Assembly: GCA_035279525.1 (NCBI GenBank) | Contig: DATEHQ010000159.1 | Coordinates: 1 to 64,000, forward strand | Origin: DATEHQ01 sp035279525 | GTDB lineage: Bacteria > Chloroflexota > Dormibacteria > Dormibacterales > Dormibacteraceae | DNA length: 64,000 nt | Reading direction: 5' to 3' | Shown: in pieces, positions 8,389-16,574 of the stretch | How positions within the stretch are numbered: position 1 is the first letter of the stretch | Layout: each line of letters starts with the position of its first letter | Program-made: the position numbers and the translations under genes | Notes under the pieces: generated by a model | What the model was told of the DNA's origin: nothing | Database searches by the model: none | The model's input: the letters and a program-made list of their open reading frames with translations, nothing else

Positions 8389-9080
8389 TACTCCAGGGCG
8401 GGGCCCCAGCTCTTGCCGCGGCCTTCGGGAGTGCTGTCGAGGATGTTCCACACAGGCCACATGAAGTCCACGTGCCTTTTGTCCTGGCCTTTCTCATTCG
8501 ACGTGAACCACAGCTCGCTCGACCAGAAGTGGTGGATTCTCTTTCCGCGACGGGCGAAGACGTGCGCCAGCGGCCACTGATGGGTCGCCTCGTCCTCGGC
8601 GAGGTAGTCCCGGTTGAAGGTGTTGGCCGCCGACGAGAGGAGGAGCGTGTGGCTCCAGCCTCGATTGCGAGCGTGTTGGCGCAACTTCTCGATGGGAGCC
8701 TTGGCGACGACGGCGACGTTGATGCGCTGGGTCAGGTGACGGGCGGCTCCGTCCACGGCGTCGATGATGGATGTGCACGAAGGGCACGGCTCCATCGAGC
8801 CAACCTCTTGCGGGTACATGAAGTTGTAGAGGAACAGCGTTCGTTTCCCCGGAGCGAAGAGCTCGGACAGGCGAACCGTGGTGATCCCGTCGTCGCCCGG
8901 TGCGGCCGACTCGAATGCGTAATCGGTCTTCACCACTCCACCCATCGGGAGCGTGCGTCGCTGAGCGGCCACCGCCTCGATCTGCCGCCGAAGCTTGAGC
9001 TCCGCCTGCAGCAGCCTGTTGCGAGCCCGCCGGTACTCCGCGGTTTCGCCCGGAAACCTCGTCACGAGCGCCCTGGCCAT
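8385..9080 (-). CDS. DUF899-family thioredoxin-like protein
   Basis: A 231-aa protein from the ATG at 9080, which has a strong AGGAGGTGA ribosome site. It matches the DUF899 family: an N-terminal helical segment (ETAEYRRARNRLLQAELKLRRQ), a thioredoxin-like core with FAPGKRTLFLYNFMYP, then CPSCTSIIDAVDG, and a C-terminal HVDFMWPVWNILDSTPEGRG element. The CPSC pair resembles a redox CxxC at the expected place in the fold. Function in the family is unproven. The stop codon is in the same CTAG palindrome as the stop of the convergent corA gene, giving a 4-bp overlap. Confidence 0.82.
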   Translation of the reverse strand: MARALVTRFPGETAEYRRARNRLLQAELKLRRQIEAVAAQRRTLPMGGVVKTDYAFESAAPGDDGITTVRLSELFAPGKRTLFLYNFMYPQEVGSMEPCPSCTSIIDAVDGAARHLTQRINVAVVAKAPIEKLRQHARNRGWSHTLLLSSAANTFNRDYLAEDEATHQWPLAHVFARRGKRIHHFWSSELWFTSNEKGQDKRHVDFMWPVWNILDSTPEGRGKSWGPALEY

Positions 9081-9214
9081 CGTCACCTCCTGTTGAACCC
9101 ATGCGCCGCGCCGAACCACGCCGGCGGCGACTCGCTATTCTCGGGCGCGCGAGCCTTCAGGTGCGCCGTGGGGGTGGCTCGCGTGACCTCAGGATGTCCG
9201 GCTCGGGGCCGCCC

Positions 9215-10468
9215 TCAGGCTCCGCTCAGCGCATGGCTCGCCAGGTTCACCATCACCTCGTCGCCCGCGCTCGGATCGACCGGCGACTGAAACCGGATGG
9301 CCATGCGCTCCGAGCCCGCGTGAGACATGTCCACGGTGACGGTGAGGTAGCCGTACTCGAGCAGAGGCTCCTTGACGAGCGTGTACTCGCCCCACGTGAT
9401 CGGCGCCTTGCCGACCACCTCGCCCCGAGGCAGGCTGACGTTGTGGCCGCCACTGCCGGCGACGATGTATGGAATCTGCCTTCCGCCGGCGATCGTCCGC
9501 GTAAAACGCTGATAGAGATGCGCGTGGCCGGACACGATCGCGTCCGGCCAGAGTCCGGCTTCTTCGCACGCCGAATCGATGTCGGCCGCCTGGCCGACGG
9601 ACCCGCCGTGCACCGCGTCAGCCGAAACGGGCGGGTGGTGACACGCGAGGACGATCGCCCGCTCGCGGTTGGCGCGTGGTCCTTTGAGTCGGTTCAGCTC
9701 GGCCTTCAGCCAGTTGAGCTGGGCGTCGTCGAGGGGTGGGCTGAACTGGCCACCCTGCGACGAGATCACACCGGGGCCCTCGAGCACGTTCGTGTAGAGG
9801 CCGACGATCGAAACGAACGGCGCATCGAGGGTGAAGTACACGCCCGGCTGCGTCATGGTGGTGCGGAGCACGGCGCCGGAGTCGGGTGAACGTCCAGGCG
9901 CGGCGGCGCAGAAGTTGCGCAGAAACGCCATCAGTGTCGGCGCGAGCGGCGTCTTGACGTCCGCTCCGTACTGGACCTCCGCGTCGTGGTTGCCCGGGAT
10001 GGCGAAGATGGGGCGGTCGTACCCGCGGAAGGGCTCGTAGAACTGGTCGTAGTAGTACTCGGCCTCGCCGAAGTTGTAGATGACGTCCCCGAGGTGAAAC
10101 AGGAAGGCCGGGCTTGCCGCGCCTTGCCGCGCGAGGTCCGCGACCATGGCGTCGGCGACGCCGGCCTCGTTCGCCATGCGCACCGCCATGGAGATCCCGG
10201 TGTCGCCCACGCAGTGGAAGGTCATGGTCTTCGCCGCCATGTAGGGCGCCAGGAAATTCGGCGGCACGACGGCGGCCAGGTCGAGCGGCACAGCCGGAGG
10301 TCCGGTCGGGATCGGCAGCAGGTCCGCCTGGTGGGCTTTGTAGTACGGGGAGCTGTAGTAGGCGTCACTCGTGTTGTCGACCTGAAAGGTCGTCTCGTCC
10401 GGACCCACCTTCGGGTCCGCGAACACACGGCTGTCGGGGGCGAGCAACCGCGAGGTCAGGTAGGGCAT
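9215..10468 (-). CDS. Calcineurin-like metallophosphoesterase
   Basis: A 417-aa protein with the full metallophosphoesterase motif set in order: GDTG (about residue 88), GDVIY (about 125), GNHD (about 158), CHHPP (about 277) and SGHAHLYQR (about 315). These bind a dinuclear metal centre and hydrolyse phosphomonoesters or phosphodiesters. No signal peptide is evident, so it is probably cytoplasmic. It lies 7 bp downstream of the phospholipase D-like gene on the same strand and is almost certainly co-transcribed with it, suggesting linked phosphodiester processing. The substrate is unknown; purple-acid-phosphatase-like or nucleotide/phospholipid phosphodiesterase roles are possible. Confidence 0.85.
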   Translation of the reverse strand: MPYLTSRLLAPDSRVFADPKVGPDETTFQVDNTSDAYYSSPYYKAHQADLLPIPTGPPAVPLDLAAVVPPNFLAPYMAAKTMTFHCVGDTGISMAVRMANEAGVADAMVADLARQGAASPAFLFHLGDVIYNFGEAEYYYDQFYEPFRGYDRPIFAIPGNHDAEVQYGADVKTPLAPTLMAFLRNFCAAAPGRSPDSGAVLRTTMTQPGVYFTLDAPFVSIVGLYTNVLEGPGVISSQGGQFSPPLDDAQLNWLKAELNRLKGPRANRERAIVLACHHPPVSADAVHGGSVGQAADIDSACEEAGLWPDAIVSGHAHLYQRFTRTIAGGRQIPYIVAGSGGHNVSLPRGEVVGKAPITWGEYTLVKEPLLEYGYLTVTVDMSHAGSERMAIRFQSPVDPSAGDEVMVNLASHALSGA

Positions 10469-10475
10469 CGAGCTC

Positions 10476-12572
10476 TCAGTCCTGGCCCAGCCAGAACTTC
10501 AGCTCGTCGAGCTTGGCCCCCGAGAAATACGAATCCTGCCACGCGTCGTTGTCGACCAGGCCGTTCCACTGGACCTGCCCGCTCTGCTTGGTCTTGAAGC
10601 GCCACCAGTACTGATCGAAGACCCCCATGATGTAGACCGCATACGCCTGGGCGAGCGCGGGGTCGTTCTCGATGACGATCAGGTTGTCGTCGTTGGACCC
10701 GCTGGCCTTCGGGCCCATGTTGTGCGACCCGGTCATGACGACCGGCCTGGGCCCGAATGCGTCCACGACGATGGTCTTGGAGTGCACCATGGCGAACGCC
10801 GTGGGCAGCTTCAGCAGCTCCTGCTGCCAGTAATTCAGCTGCTGCGTGACGGCGGCGGGGAGCACGACATCGAAATCCGTCGGGTTGTCCTGGCCTCGGT
10901 TGAAGAGGTGGACCTGGTTCTTGATCGTGCTTGGATCCTGGTTCAGGACCCCGTGCGTGTAGAGGTGGGGGTCGTACGTCTTGGACGTAGGGTCGTTGCG
11001 GTCGACGATGAAGTTCAGAAGCGTTCCAGCCGGGCCTGGGTTGAACATCAGGAAAAGGATTCCCTGCGTCGCCGCGTCGATGAACTGTTTGCAGAATTGC
11101 AGATCGACGAGCCCCTGCACGCGGCTGAACCAGACGGTTGCCTTCTGGGCGCCGTAGCTGACCGATTTCAGCGTGTCGTTGGCCGAGACCAGCGCCGCGG
11201 GAAAACCGTTGGCCGCGGATTTGAGCCGGTTCCACTGGTCGAGGAAGAGCTTCGCAATTTCCGGTTGCGTGAAAAGGATGCCGTTGTTCGACTGCGTGCA
11301 CAGCCCCGTCTGCGTCCAGTTCGTGCTTCCACTCCAGCCCTTGAGTGGATTGCCCTGCCCGTCGCACAGGATCGCGAACTTGTTGTGTGCCAGTGTCCCG
11401 GTCGGGACCATCCGGTCGTAGACGTTCACACCGGCCTGGCGCAGCGCCTGGCGTGCCGCCTGGTTCTCATCCGTCTGGGGCGGCTTGACGCTGCCGTTCG
11501 CCAGCACCACGTTGGCCCGCCCACCCAGCTGCGTCAGTCCCTGGATGAGCTCCTGGTCGTTGAGCTCGAACAGGACGCAGTACAGCTGGTTTGACCCTTG
11601 CGCGGCCTCGCCGAGCAGTGCCTTCATCGCGAGCATCAGCTCGCCGCCCAGCTCTTTGCGGGTCGGATCGCCGGTGGTCGAGATGATGGTTCGCAGCGTC
11701 TTCACCATGCTCGCGGGCGGCCCCAGCTTTCTCGCGAGCCACTGGCTCGCGACCACGCCGCGGTTGAAGTACGCCTGCGTGGCCGAGTCGGTCTGCGCCG
11801 TGACCGTCCTGGCGTCGCTCCAGCCGCTGGCGAAAGTAGGGTCCTCGGCGAGGTGGTCCTTGTCCGGTCCCGTCACCGGGACGACCTGGTACTGGACCAC
11901 GTCGCCAGGTTCGACCATGTAGTCCGACCACATGAACTTCTGGATCGGCCACACATTGCTCGGCTTGTTGGTGCCGGGTGGTGCCGTCTGACCCGCGAAA
12001 CCCACGTACGTGTCGATCAGCGCGTCCTGGCCGGCGCGCTTGCGGTGGATGGCGAAGCCGCGGCAGTTCGCGATGTGCCCCGTCGTCATCCACGCGAGGT
12101 ACGCGTGGTCGCAGTTGACGTAGACCCTCAGCGCCGTCGGACCTGAAGCGGCCGGCGGAGGAGGCACGGGCACGGCCGGAGGATTTGGTTTGGTCGGCGC
12201 TGGGATTCGATGTGGCGGTGATGGGATCGTGCGCCGCCCAGGAGCCCGCGGCGTGCGGGTGCCGGCTTTGGTCCCTCCTCGCTTCCTGACCGCCGGGGAT
12301 GGTCCCTTTGACTTGCGGGTGGGAGCCTTCGCCGAGCGTGCGACGCTCCTGGCCCGGGCGGCTGATCTCGACTGCCGCGCGGCCGGCTGGCGCGAAGCGG
12401 TCTTGCGTGTGGCCGGCTTGCGCGCAGCGGGCTTGCGCGTAGCGGGCTTGCGCGTAGCGGGCTTGCGTGCAGCCGGCTTGCGAGTAGCGGGCTTGCGTGC
12501 AGCCGGCTTGCGAGCAGTCGCCCTGCGCGCCGCCGTGGATGCTCGTGTCGATGCCTTCTTCTTCTTGCTCAT
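10476..12572 (-). CDS. Phospholipase D-superfamily protein with a histone-H1-like basic tail
   Basis: A 698-aa protein with an unusual build. Residues about 1-125 are almost only Lys, Arg, Ala, Pro, Thr and Ser, with many pentapeptide repeats of the form RKPA(A/T), like bacterial H1-type tails. A Pro-rich spacer and a beta-rich (fibronectin-like) region follow. The remainder has two PLD catalytic motifs: HNKFAILCD with a GSTNW follow-on near residue 395, and HSKTIVVD with GSHNMG near residue 596. PLD enzymes cleave phosphodiesters in phospholipid or nucleic acid. The basic tail would bind nucleic acid or acidic surfaces. The ATG start follows a GAGGTGA ribosome site. No signal peptide is seen. 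The neighbouring phosphoesterase is in the same operon. Confidence 0.83.
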   Translation of the reverse strand: MSKKKKASTRASTAARRATARKPAARKPATRKPAARKPATRKPATRKPAARKPATRKTASRQPAARQSRSAARARSVARSAKAPTRKSKGPSPAVRKRGGTKAGTRTPRAPGRRTIPSPPHRIPAPTKPNPPAVPVPPPPAASGPTALRVYVNCDHAYLAWMTTGHIANCRGFAIHRKRAGQDALIDTYVGFAGQTAPPGTNKPSNVWPIQKFMWSDYMVEPGDVVQYQVVPVTGPDKDHLAEDPTFASGWSDARTVTAQTDSATQAYFNRGVVASQWLARKLGPPASMVKTLRTIISTTGDPTRKELGGELMLAMKALLGEAAQGSNQLYCVLFELNDQELIQGLTQLGGRANVVLANGSVKPPQTDENQAARQALRQAGVNVYDRMVPTGTLAHNKFAILCDGQGNPLKGWSGSTNWTQTGLCTQSNNGILFTQPEIAKLFLDQWNRLKSAANGFPAALVSANDTLKSVSYGAQKATVWFSRVQGLVDLQFCKQFIDAATQGILFLMFNPGPAGTLLNFIVDRNDPTSKTYDPHLYTHGVLNQDPSTIKNQVHLFNRGQDNPTDFDVVLPAAVTQQLNYWQQELLKLPTAFAMVHSKTIVVDAFGPRPVVMTGSHNMGPKASGSNDDNLIVIENDPALAQAYAVYIMGVFDQYWWRFKTKQSGQVQWNGLVDNDAWQDSYFSGAKLDELKFWLGQD
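12405..12530. repeat. 15-bp coding repeat for the RKPA(A/T) tail
   Basis: Tandem 15-bp units of the type GCGGGCTTGCGCGTA on the + strand encode the pentapeptide repeats of the basic tail on the minus strand. Units vary at silent and Ala/Thr positions, so copy number probably changes by slippage. Confidence 0.75.
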
Positions 12573-12661
12573 CACCAGCTCACCTCATCGAGTCGTGGAA
12601 GGCGCGGACGCTCGGACCGATGCTTCCGAAAGGACGGGGCCGCGCGCATAATCGACCGGCC

Positions 12662-13336
12662 ATGCCGGCGTTTCGACAGATCCCTCGCGGATTGGTCGAG
12701 TACCTTGCCCCGGGTGACGAGGCCAAAGACCTCCAGCCTGGTGACTTCATCCTCACCCACGGGCTCGGGTGGCAGAGCTCGCTGATCCGCTTCGGCCAGC
12801 GGGTGAGGTTGCGTGGTCCGAACCGGCGCTTTGCCTACTGGAGCCACGCGGCGATGATCGTCGGCGCCGACGGCGCGATCGTCGAGGCCGAGATCGGCGG
12901 AGTCGAACGCAACAATCTCTCGCGCTATCGCAAAGTGGAGTACCACCTGATCCGCATCGGTCTGTCCGCGGAAGCCGACGACCGAAGGCAGGCGGCGCGC
13001 TTCGCTCTCGAGTGCGTGGGAGAGCCCTATGACTTCCTGACGGTCGTCAGCGTCGCGATCTCGCTTGCCACCGGCGCGAAGCTCAGCTTCGGCTTCGACG
13101 CGCATCAGATCTGCTCTGGGCTCGTCGCGCGTGCACTCGAGCGCACCTGGGCGATCTTCGATCGCGAGCCCTCCCACATCATGCCCGCGGACCTTGCGCG
13201 TCACTACGCGGTCGAGCCTCGCCGGGCATCGCAGCCACCCACTGTTCCTGGCACGAGCTCAGTGCTTGATCAGAAAACCGACCAGGCCGCCGACCACGAC
13301 CAGGGCGACGCTTACGCCCCACAGCAACGGCGATAG
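12662..13336 (+). CDS. Permuted papain-like amidase/NlpC-P60-type protein (YiiX-like)
   Basis: A 224-aa protein read from the ATG at 12662. It begins with LQPGDFILTHG, the usual entry motif of YiiX/permuted papain-like hydrolases. The candidate catalytic His is in WSHAAMIVG (about residue 61), an acidic AIVEAEIGG segment follows, and the candidate Cys is in HQICSGLVARAL (about residue 150). The His-before-Cys order is what defines the permuted group. Such enzymes cleave amide or thioester bonds in peptidoglycan peptides, lipids or proteins. The last 26 codons overlap the 3' end of the convergent small membrane protein gene and look unconserved. It is divergent from the PLD gene with 89 bp between the starts. 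Confidence 0.72.
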   Translation: MPAFRQIPRGLVEYLAPGDEAKDLQPGDFILTHGLGWQSSLIRFGQRVRLRGPNRRFAYWSHAAMIVGADGAIVEAEIGGVERNNLSRYRKVEYHLIRIGLSAEADDRRQAARFALECVGEPYDFLTVVSVAISLATGAKLSFGFDAHQICSGLVARALERTWAIFDREPSHIMPADLARHYAVEPRRASQPPTVPGTSSVLDQKTDQAADHDQGDAYAPQQRR

Positions 13337-13555
13337 GTTGCCGAAGATCGCGAAGACCGACAGACCCGCGGCGCCACCCACCTTGACGTGCGCCGATTGC
13401 TGCCTGACGATCAGGATGACCGAAGCGATGAGCCACCCGGCGCCGGCGCCGGTGATGACTCCATGGGCGCTCACGAGGCCCCAGATCACCGCCGCCGCGC
13501 CGATCACGAGCGCAAGGATGTAGCCGGCCCAGCGCGTCAGGTCCGCAGACGCCAT
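13259..13555 (-). CDS. Small three-helix membrane protein
   Basis: A 98-aa hydrophobic protein with three predicted transmembrane segments (about residues 8-28, 32-50 and 62-96) and very little soluble sequence. Glycine/alanine-rich helices (GYILALVIGAAAVIWGLV, GAGAGWLIASVILIV) suggest tight helix packing. The ATG at 13555 has a GGGGG sequence shortly upstream. It is 60 bp downstream of another membrane protein gene on the same strand and may be the last gene of the operon starting at 15022. I do not recognise a family; its role is unknown. Confidence 0.65.
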   Translation of the reverse strand: MASADLTRWAGYILALVIGAAAVIWGLVSAHGVITGAGAGWLIASVILIVRQQSAHVKVGGAAGLSVFAIFGNLSPLLWGVSVALVVVGGLVGFLIKH

Positions 13556-13615
13556 CAGATCCCCCTAACCGACCCCGCCTGAACGCCGCACAGCCTAACC
13601 GGCTGTAGGCGGCTG

Positions 13616-14185
13616 TCAAGTCAAAAGAATCTGCTTGACGGCCAGCGTGGCCAGGCTCAGAACGAGCGCCGCCAGCCCCAGCAGCTCGAAGAGCACTGCC
13701 AGCTGCGTCAGCTGCCGCTTGCGGAAGTTGCCGTGGCGCATGTCCTTGAGCATCGAGATCTGCAGCTCCGCGACTTTTCTTGCCGCGGCTGCGGGTCCCG
13801 CGTCAGCCCAGCCCGCGACCCACGTTTCCAGCATCGGCGTCGGGATCTCGCCGTAGGCCTCCATCCGGTGGCCCATGATGCTGACCGCCGTCGAGGCGAT
13901 CCCGGCGAGGATGAGCAGCAGGTACGCCAATCCGACGAGCACCAGCGAGGCAGGTGCCGGCCGGAGGGTCGAACCGCCGAGGAATGCGAGCACCGCGGTG
14001 AAGAGGGCGAGCATCAGGCTCGCCGAGCGGACCATCGCCTCGGCGGAGCTCTCGAGCCCGGCAGCGCGAGTGCGCTCGGCGTCGAGCTGCTCCGCGATCG
14101 CCGGCCCATACACTGTGCCTGCCACCGCAACCGCACCCGCGGCGGACATCGAGCTCGCCGTCTCCGCCGGGCCGGTCGCGGTCAC
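13616..14185 (-). CDS. Membrane protein with three transmembrane helices, unknown family
   Basis: A 189-aa protein. An Ala-rich, partly helical N-terminus (AIAEQLDAERTRAAGLESSAEAMVRSAS) is followed by a helix pair around residues 55-75 and 82-104. A cytoplasmic helical segment (LETWVAGWADAG...KVAELQISMLKDMRHGNFRKR) and a final membrane helix (residues about 163-187) complete it. The layout of two helices, a charged helical linker and a last helix resembles membrane effector-like proteins in nucleotide-sensing loci, but no signature confirms that. It starts 12 bp after the HNH-type gene on the same strand, so the two are probably made together. Confidence 0.65.
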   Translation of the reverse strand: MTATGPAETASSMSAAGAVAVAGTVYGPAIAEQLDAERTRAAGLESSAEAMVRSASLMLALFTAVLAFLGGSTLRPAPASLVLVGLAYLLLILAGIASTAVSIMGHRMEAYGEIPTPMLETWVAGWADAGPAAAARKVAELQISMLKDMRHGNFRKRQLTQLAVLFELLGLAALVLSLATLAVKQILLT

Positions 14186-14197
14186 GGCCCTCGAGGC

Positions 14198-15022
14198 TCA
14201 GTGGCTGGAGGCTGGGCTGAGGACCTGGGCCGGCGCGATCAGCTGGTGGCCGTACATCGGGGTGCTGCCGGCAGCTGCGACGGCCTGGCTGTCGGCCAGG
14301 CGCAAGGTCGCCGGCGGCACGGCGATGCGCTCCGTGAGCTCAGTCAGGAACGGCGGAGTGTCCGGGCGGGAGTGGCGCTGGTCCCGGTAGGAGGGGTATG
14401 GCGCGTGGTGGATGCCCATGCTCCCCGCGTCCTTCGGCCACACCAGGTTGCCCCGGTTGGGGTCGGCCTCCCCGGCGAGCCAGTGGATGACGGGCCGGGC
14501 CGCGCGATGGCACGCCGAGCACAGGACCTGGAGGTTGTACACGGAGTCGACGAAATACTTGTAGCTGGCCGGATCGTCGACCTTGAAGCCGGACCCCTGC
14601 CAGTCGAAGTCAGGATGATCCGCCGTCACCCTGGCCCAGTAGATTCCCCCGAGGCCACCGCCTTCCCCGGTGAACGCGTCCTCGGTCCAGAAGTGGTGGG
14701 TCTCCATGACCACGCCTTTCAGCTCTCCCGCCAGCCGTACGCAGTCCGCGTGCGTAATGCCGCAGGCCCAGCACGGCTTGTTCTGCACCACGCACAGCTC
14801 GTGGTGGCTCTTGATGTAGACGTCCGTGGCAACCCGAGGAGGGTGGGGCGGGAAGTAGGTCGTGACCCTGTCGGTCTGGGTCTGCGAGTGCATCGGCTGG
14901 TTCGCCTGGGTCGAGGCAGGGGGAGTCGAGCGGCCCGCGGGAGTCGGGTGCGACCGACGCTGCGATCGCGCCGCATGCGCGGTGCGGACGGACTGGTCGG
15001 GCGCGCCTTTGTCGGTCGTCAT
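14198..15022 (-). CDS. HNH-type endonuclease-like protein with zinc-binding Cys pairs
   Basis: A 274-aa protein from the ATG at 15022. The first 50 residues are disordered and basic/polar. The core has CWAC near residue 85, METHHF near residue 107 and YNLQVLCSACHR near residue 156. This matches the HNH layout of a first Cys pair, a His-His on the beta hairpin, and an Asn followed by a second Cys pair and His. It therefore probably binds zinc and may cleave DNA or RNA. A minus-strand promoter (TTGACA, 16 nt, TACGAT) ends 13 nt before the start. The gene is divergent from the contractile-injection operon, so it could be a cargo or a companion function; this is inference. Confidence 0.62.
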   Translation of the reverse strand: MTTDKGAPDQSVRTAHAARSQRRSHPTPAGRSTPPASTQANQPMHSQTQTDRVTTYFPPHPPRVATDVYIKSHHELCVVQNKPCWACGITHADCVRLAGELKGVVMETHHFWTEDAFTGEGGGLGGIYWARVTADHPDFDWQGSGFKVDDPASYKYFVDSVYNLQVLCSACHRAARPVIHWLAGEADPNRGNLVWPKDAGSMGIHHAPYPSYRDQRHSRPDTPPFLTELTERIAVPPATLRLADSQAVAAAGSTPMYGHQLIAPAQVLSPASSH

Positions 15023-15035
15023 GGCGAGCGTCCAC

Positions 15036-15063
15036 ATCGTAGGCGTCGCAGCGAGCCTGTCAA
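15036..15063 (-). promoter_or_regulatory. Promoter for the HNH-type gene
   Basis: On the minus strand a perfect -35 TTGACA (15063-15058) is followed by a 16-nt spacer and TACGAT as -10 (15041-15036). The ATG is 13 nt further on, leaving an untranslated leader of only about 6 nt. Confidence 0.6.
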
Positions 15064-15078
15064 CTGCATTTTTCCTAC

Positions 15079-15108
15079 TTGACAGATCGCTCCGGGCGGC
15101 CCCAAATA
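15079..15108 (+). promoter_or_regulatory. Candidate promoter of the M4/eCIS operon
   Basis: A perfect -35 TTGACA at 15079-15084 is followed, after 18 nt, by an AT-rich CAAATA stretch as a weak -10. It stands back to back with the minus-strand promoter of the HNH-type gene and about 65 nt upstream of the proposed GTG start of the M4 protease. Confidence 0.42.
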
Positions 15109-15170
15109 TGGGGCACTCACCGGTTGCCTGTACGCGCCCGCGAGTGGGGGCATTGGAGGTTTGCGTCGGC

Positions 15171-16223
15171 GTGTGCACTCCACGTGACTGCTTCATCGTC
15201 CAGCCGGCTGTGCTCGAACACATCATCCGCAAGGGAACTCCGGAACAGCGCGAGTGGGCGCTCGAGACCCTGGTCCGGGACCACTCGATCCGCACCGCGC
15301 GCCTCCAGGACGCGCTCATCGCGAGCTTCACCGCGCGACCCGTGCGCCCGTTCCTCGAGTCGGTCGTGGGCACGCTCAAACGCATCATCTACGACGCCAA
15401 GGGCTCAGACGATCCCGAGGCCACGGACGTCGTGCGCACCGAGGGTGGTCCGGACGTGGCGGACCCCGCGGTCAACGAGTCCTACGCAGGCTTCGGCGCC
15501 ACTTGGAAGCTCTACTGGGAGGTCTACAAACGCAACTCGATCGACGACATGGGCCTGACGCTCGAGGGCGTCGTCCACTACAGCCAGAACTACGACAACG
15601 CGTTCTGGAACGGGTCCCGCATGATCTTCGGCGACGGCGACGGCCAGTTCCTGGTCCGCACCACCGGGTCGGTGGACGTGATCGGACACGAGCTCACCCA
15701 CGGCGTCACGCAGTACACGGCAAACCTTGCCTACACCGGTCAGTCGGGCGCTCTGAACGAGTCCGTGTCGGATGTGTTCGGATCTCTGGTCAAGCAGTAC
15801 CAGGCGGGCCAGACGGCGGACCAGGCCGACTGGCTGATCGGCGCGGGAATCATCGGCCCTGCGATGAACGGGAAAGCGCTGCGGTCCATGTCCCACCCCG
15901 GCACCGCATACGACGGTGACTCACAACCGGCAGACATGAGCGGCTACGTGCAGACCACCGCCGACAACGGCGGCGTGCACACCAACTCCGGGATTCCCAA
16001 CTGCGCCTTCTACCACGTCGCGGTGAACATCGGCGGGCACGCGTGGGAGAAGGCCGGCCAGATCTGGTACGACTCGCTGCGCGACCCTCGCCTCACCGCC
16101 AACGCCAGCTTTCAACAGTTCGCGGACATCACGATGCGCAACGCGCGCCACCTCTACGGGACCGGCGTCGAGGCCAAGGCCGTTGCCGCCGGCTGGAAGG
16201 CGGTGGGGATAGTTGTCTCCTAG
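15171..16223 (+). CDS. Protealysin-like M4 metallopeptidase
   Basis: A 350-aa thermolysin-family zinc protease. Zinc ligands are in HELTH (His173/His177, with Glu174 as base) and NESVSDVFG (Glu197). The later catalytic His is in DNGGVHTNSGIPN (about residue 270). Length and the short propeptide starting CFIVQPAVLEHIIRKG match protealysins rather than long secreted thermolysins. I chose GTG at 15171 because a GGAGG ribosome site lies 11 nt upstream and this leaves the usual short Cys-containing N-terminus; longer starts shadow the promoter. The next gene is its predicted inhibitor. Being first in an eCIS operon suggests a role in processing or a cargo toxin, which is unproven. Confidence 0.88.
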   Translation: MCTPRDCFIVQPAVLEHIIRKGTPEQREWALETLVRDHSIRTARLQDALIASFTARPVRPFLESVVGTLKRIIYDAKGSDDPEATDVVRTEGGPDVADPAVNESYAGFGATWKLYWEVYKRNSIDDMGLTLEGVVHYSQNYDNAFWNGSRMIFGDGDGQFLVRTTGSVDVIGHELTHGVTQYTANLAYTGQSGALNESVSDVFGSLVKQYQAGQTADQADWLIGAGIIGPAMNGKALRSMSHPGTAYDGDSQPADMSGYVQTTADNGGVHTNSGIPNCAFYHVAVNIGGHAWEKAGQIWYDSLRDPRLTANASFQQFADITMRNARHLYGTGVEAKAVAAGWKAVGIVVS

Positions 16224-16238
16224 CCTTAGTCTGGACGC

Positions 16239-16553
16239 GTGGCGGACGACAGCTTCACCGTGCAGCTCGAGCGCAGCGGCGGGATCGCGGGAGCGAGCTT
16301 CAAGTCGACTGTCGACTCGGCCGCTCTTCCCGCGTCAGACGCGGCCGACCTCCGCACCCTGCTGGACCGGGTCGACCTCGGCGCCCCGTCGCCGCCCCCG
16401 AAAGGCGCCGACCGGTTCCAGTACGACATCAAGGTCGAACGCGGCGGCCAGACGCGCAACGTCACCGCATACGACGGCTCGCTGTCTCCCGAGCTCAAGG
16501 CCCTTATCGACTGGCTCGGGTCTCACTCCCGCCGCCCGAAGGACGCGGCCTGA
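16239..16553 (+). CDS. Emfourin-type inhibitor of protealysin-like proteases
   Basis: A 104-aa protein from GTG at 16239, 15 bp after the protease stop. It has the emfourin pattern: a starting FTVQLERSGGIAG strand, a central helix region (LPASDAADLRTLLDRVDL), and RFQYDIKVERGGQTRNVTAYDGSLSPELKALIDWL. Emfourins are known partners that bind and block M4 proteases of the protealysin group, and they are normally encoded next to them. It would keep the protease silent inside the producer. No strong ribosome site is visible, so translation is probably coupled to the upstream gene. Confidence 0.83.
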   Translation: MADDSFTVQLERSGGIAGASFKSTVDSAALPASDAADLRTLLDRVDLGAPSPPPKGADRFQYDIKVERGGQTRNVTAYDGSLSPELKALIDWLGSHSRRPKDAA

Positions 16554-16574
16554 CCCGACGCCGCGGATCGACCC

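Noticed and set aside
7495..8460. A 321-codon minus-strand frame opposite corA
   Set aside because: Antisense to a well-supported CorA; composition is Arg/Val/Asp-rich with no family match.
12405..12530. Possible CRISPR-like short repeats
   Set aside because: The units are 15 bp, contiguous, without spacers, and encode the pentapeptide repeats of the PLD-type protein.
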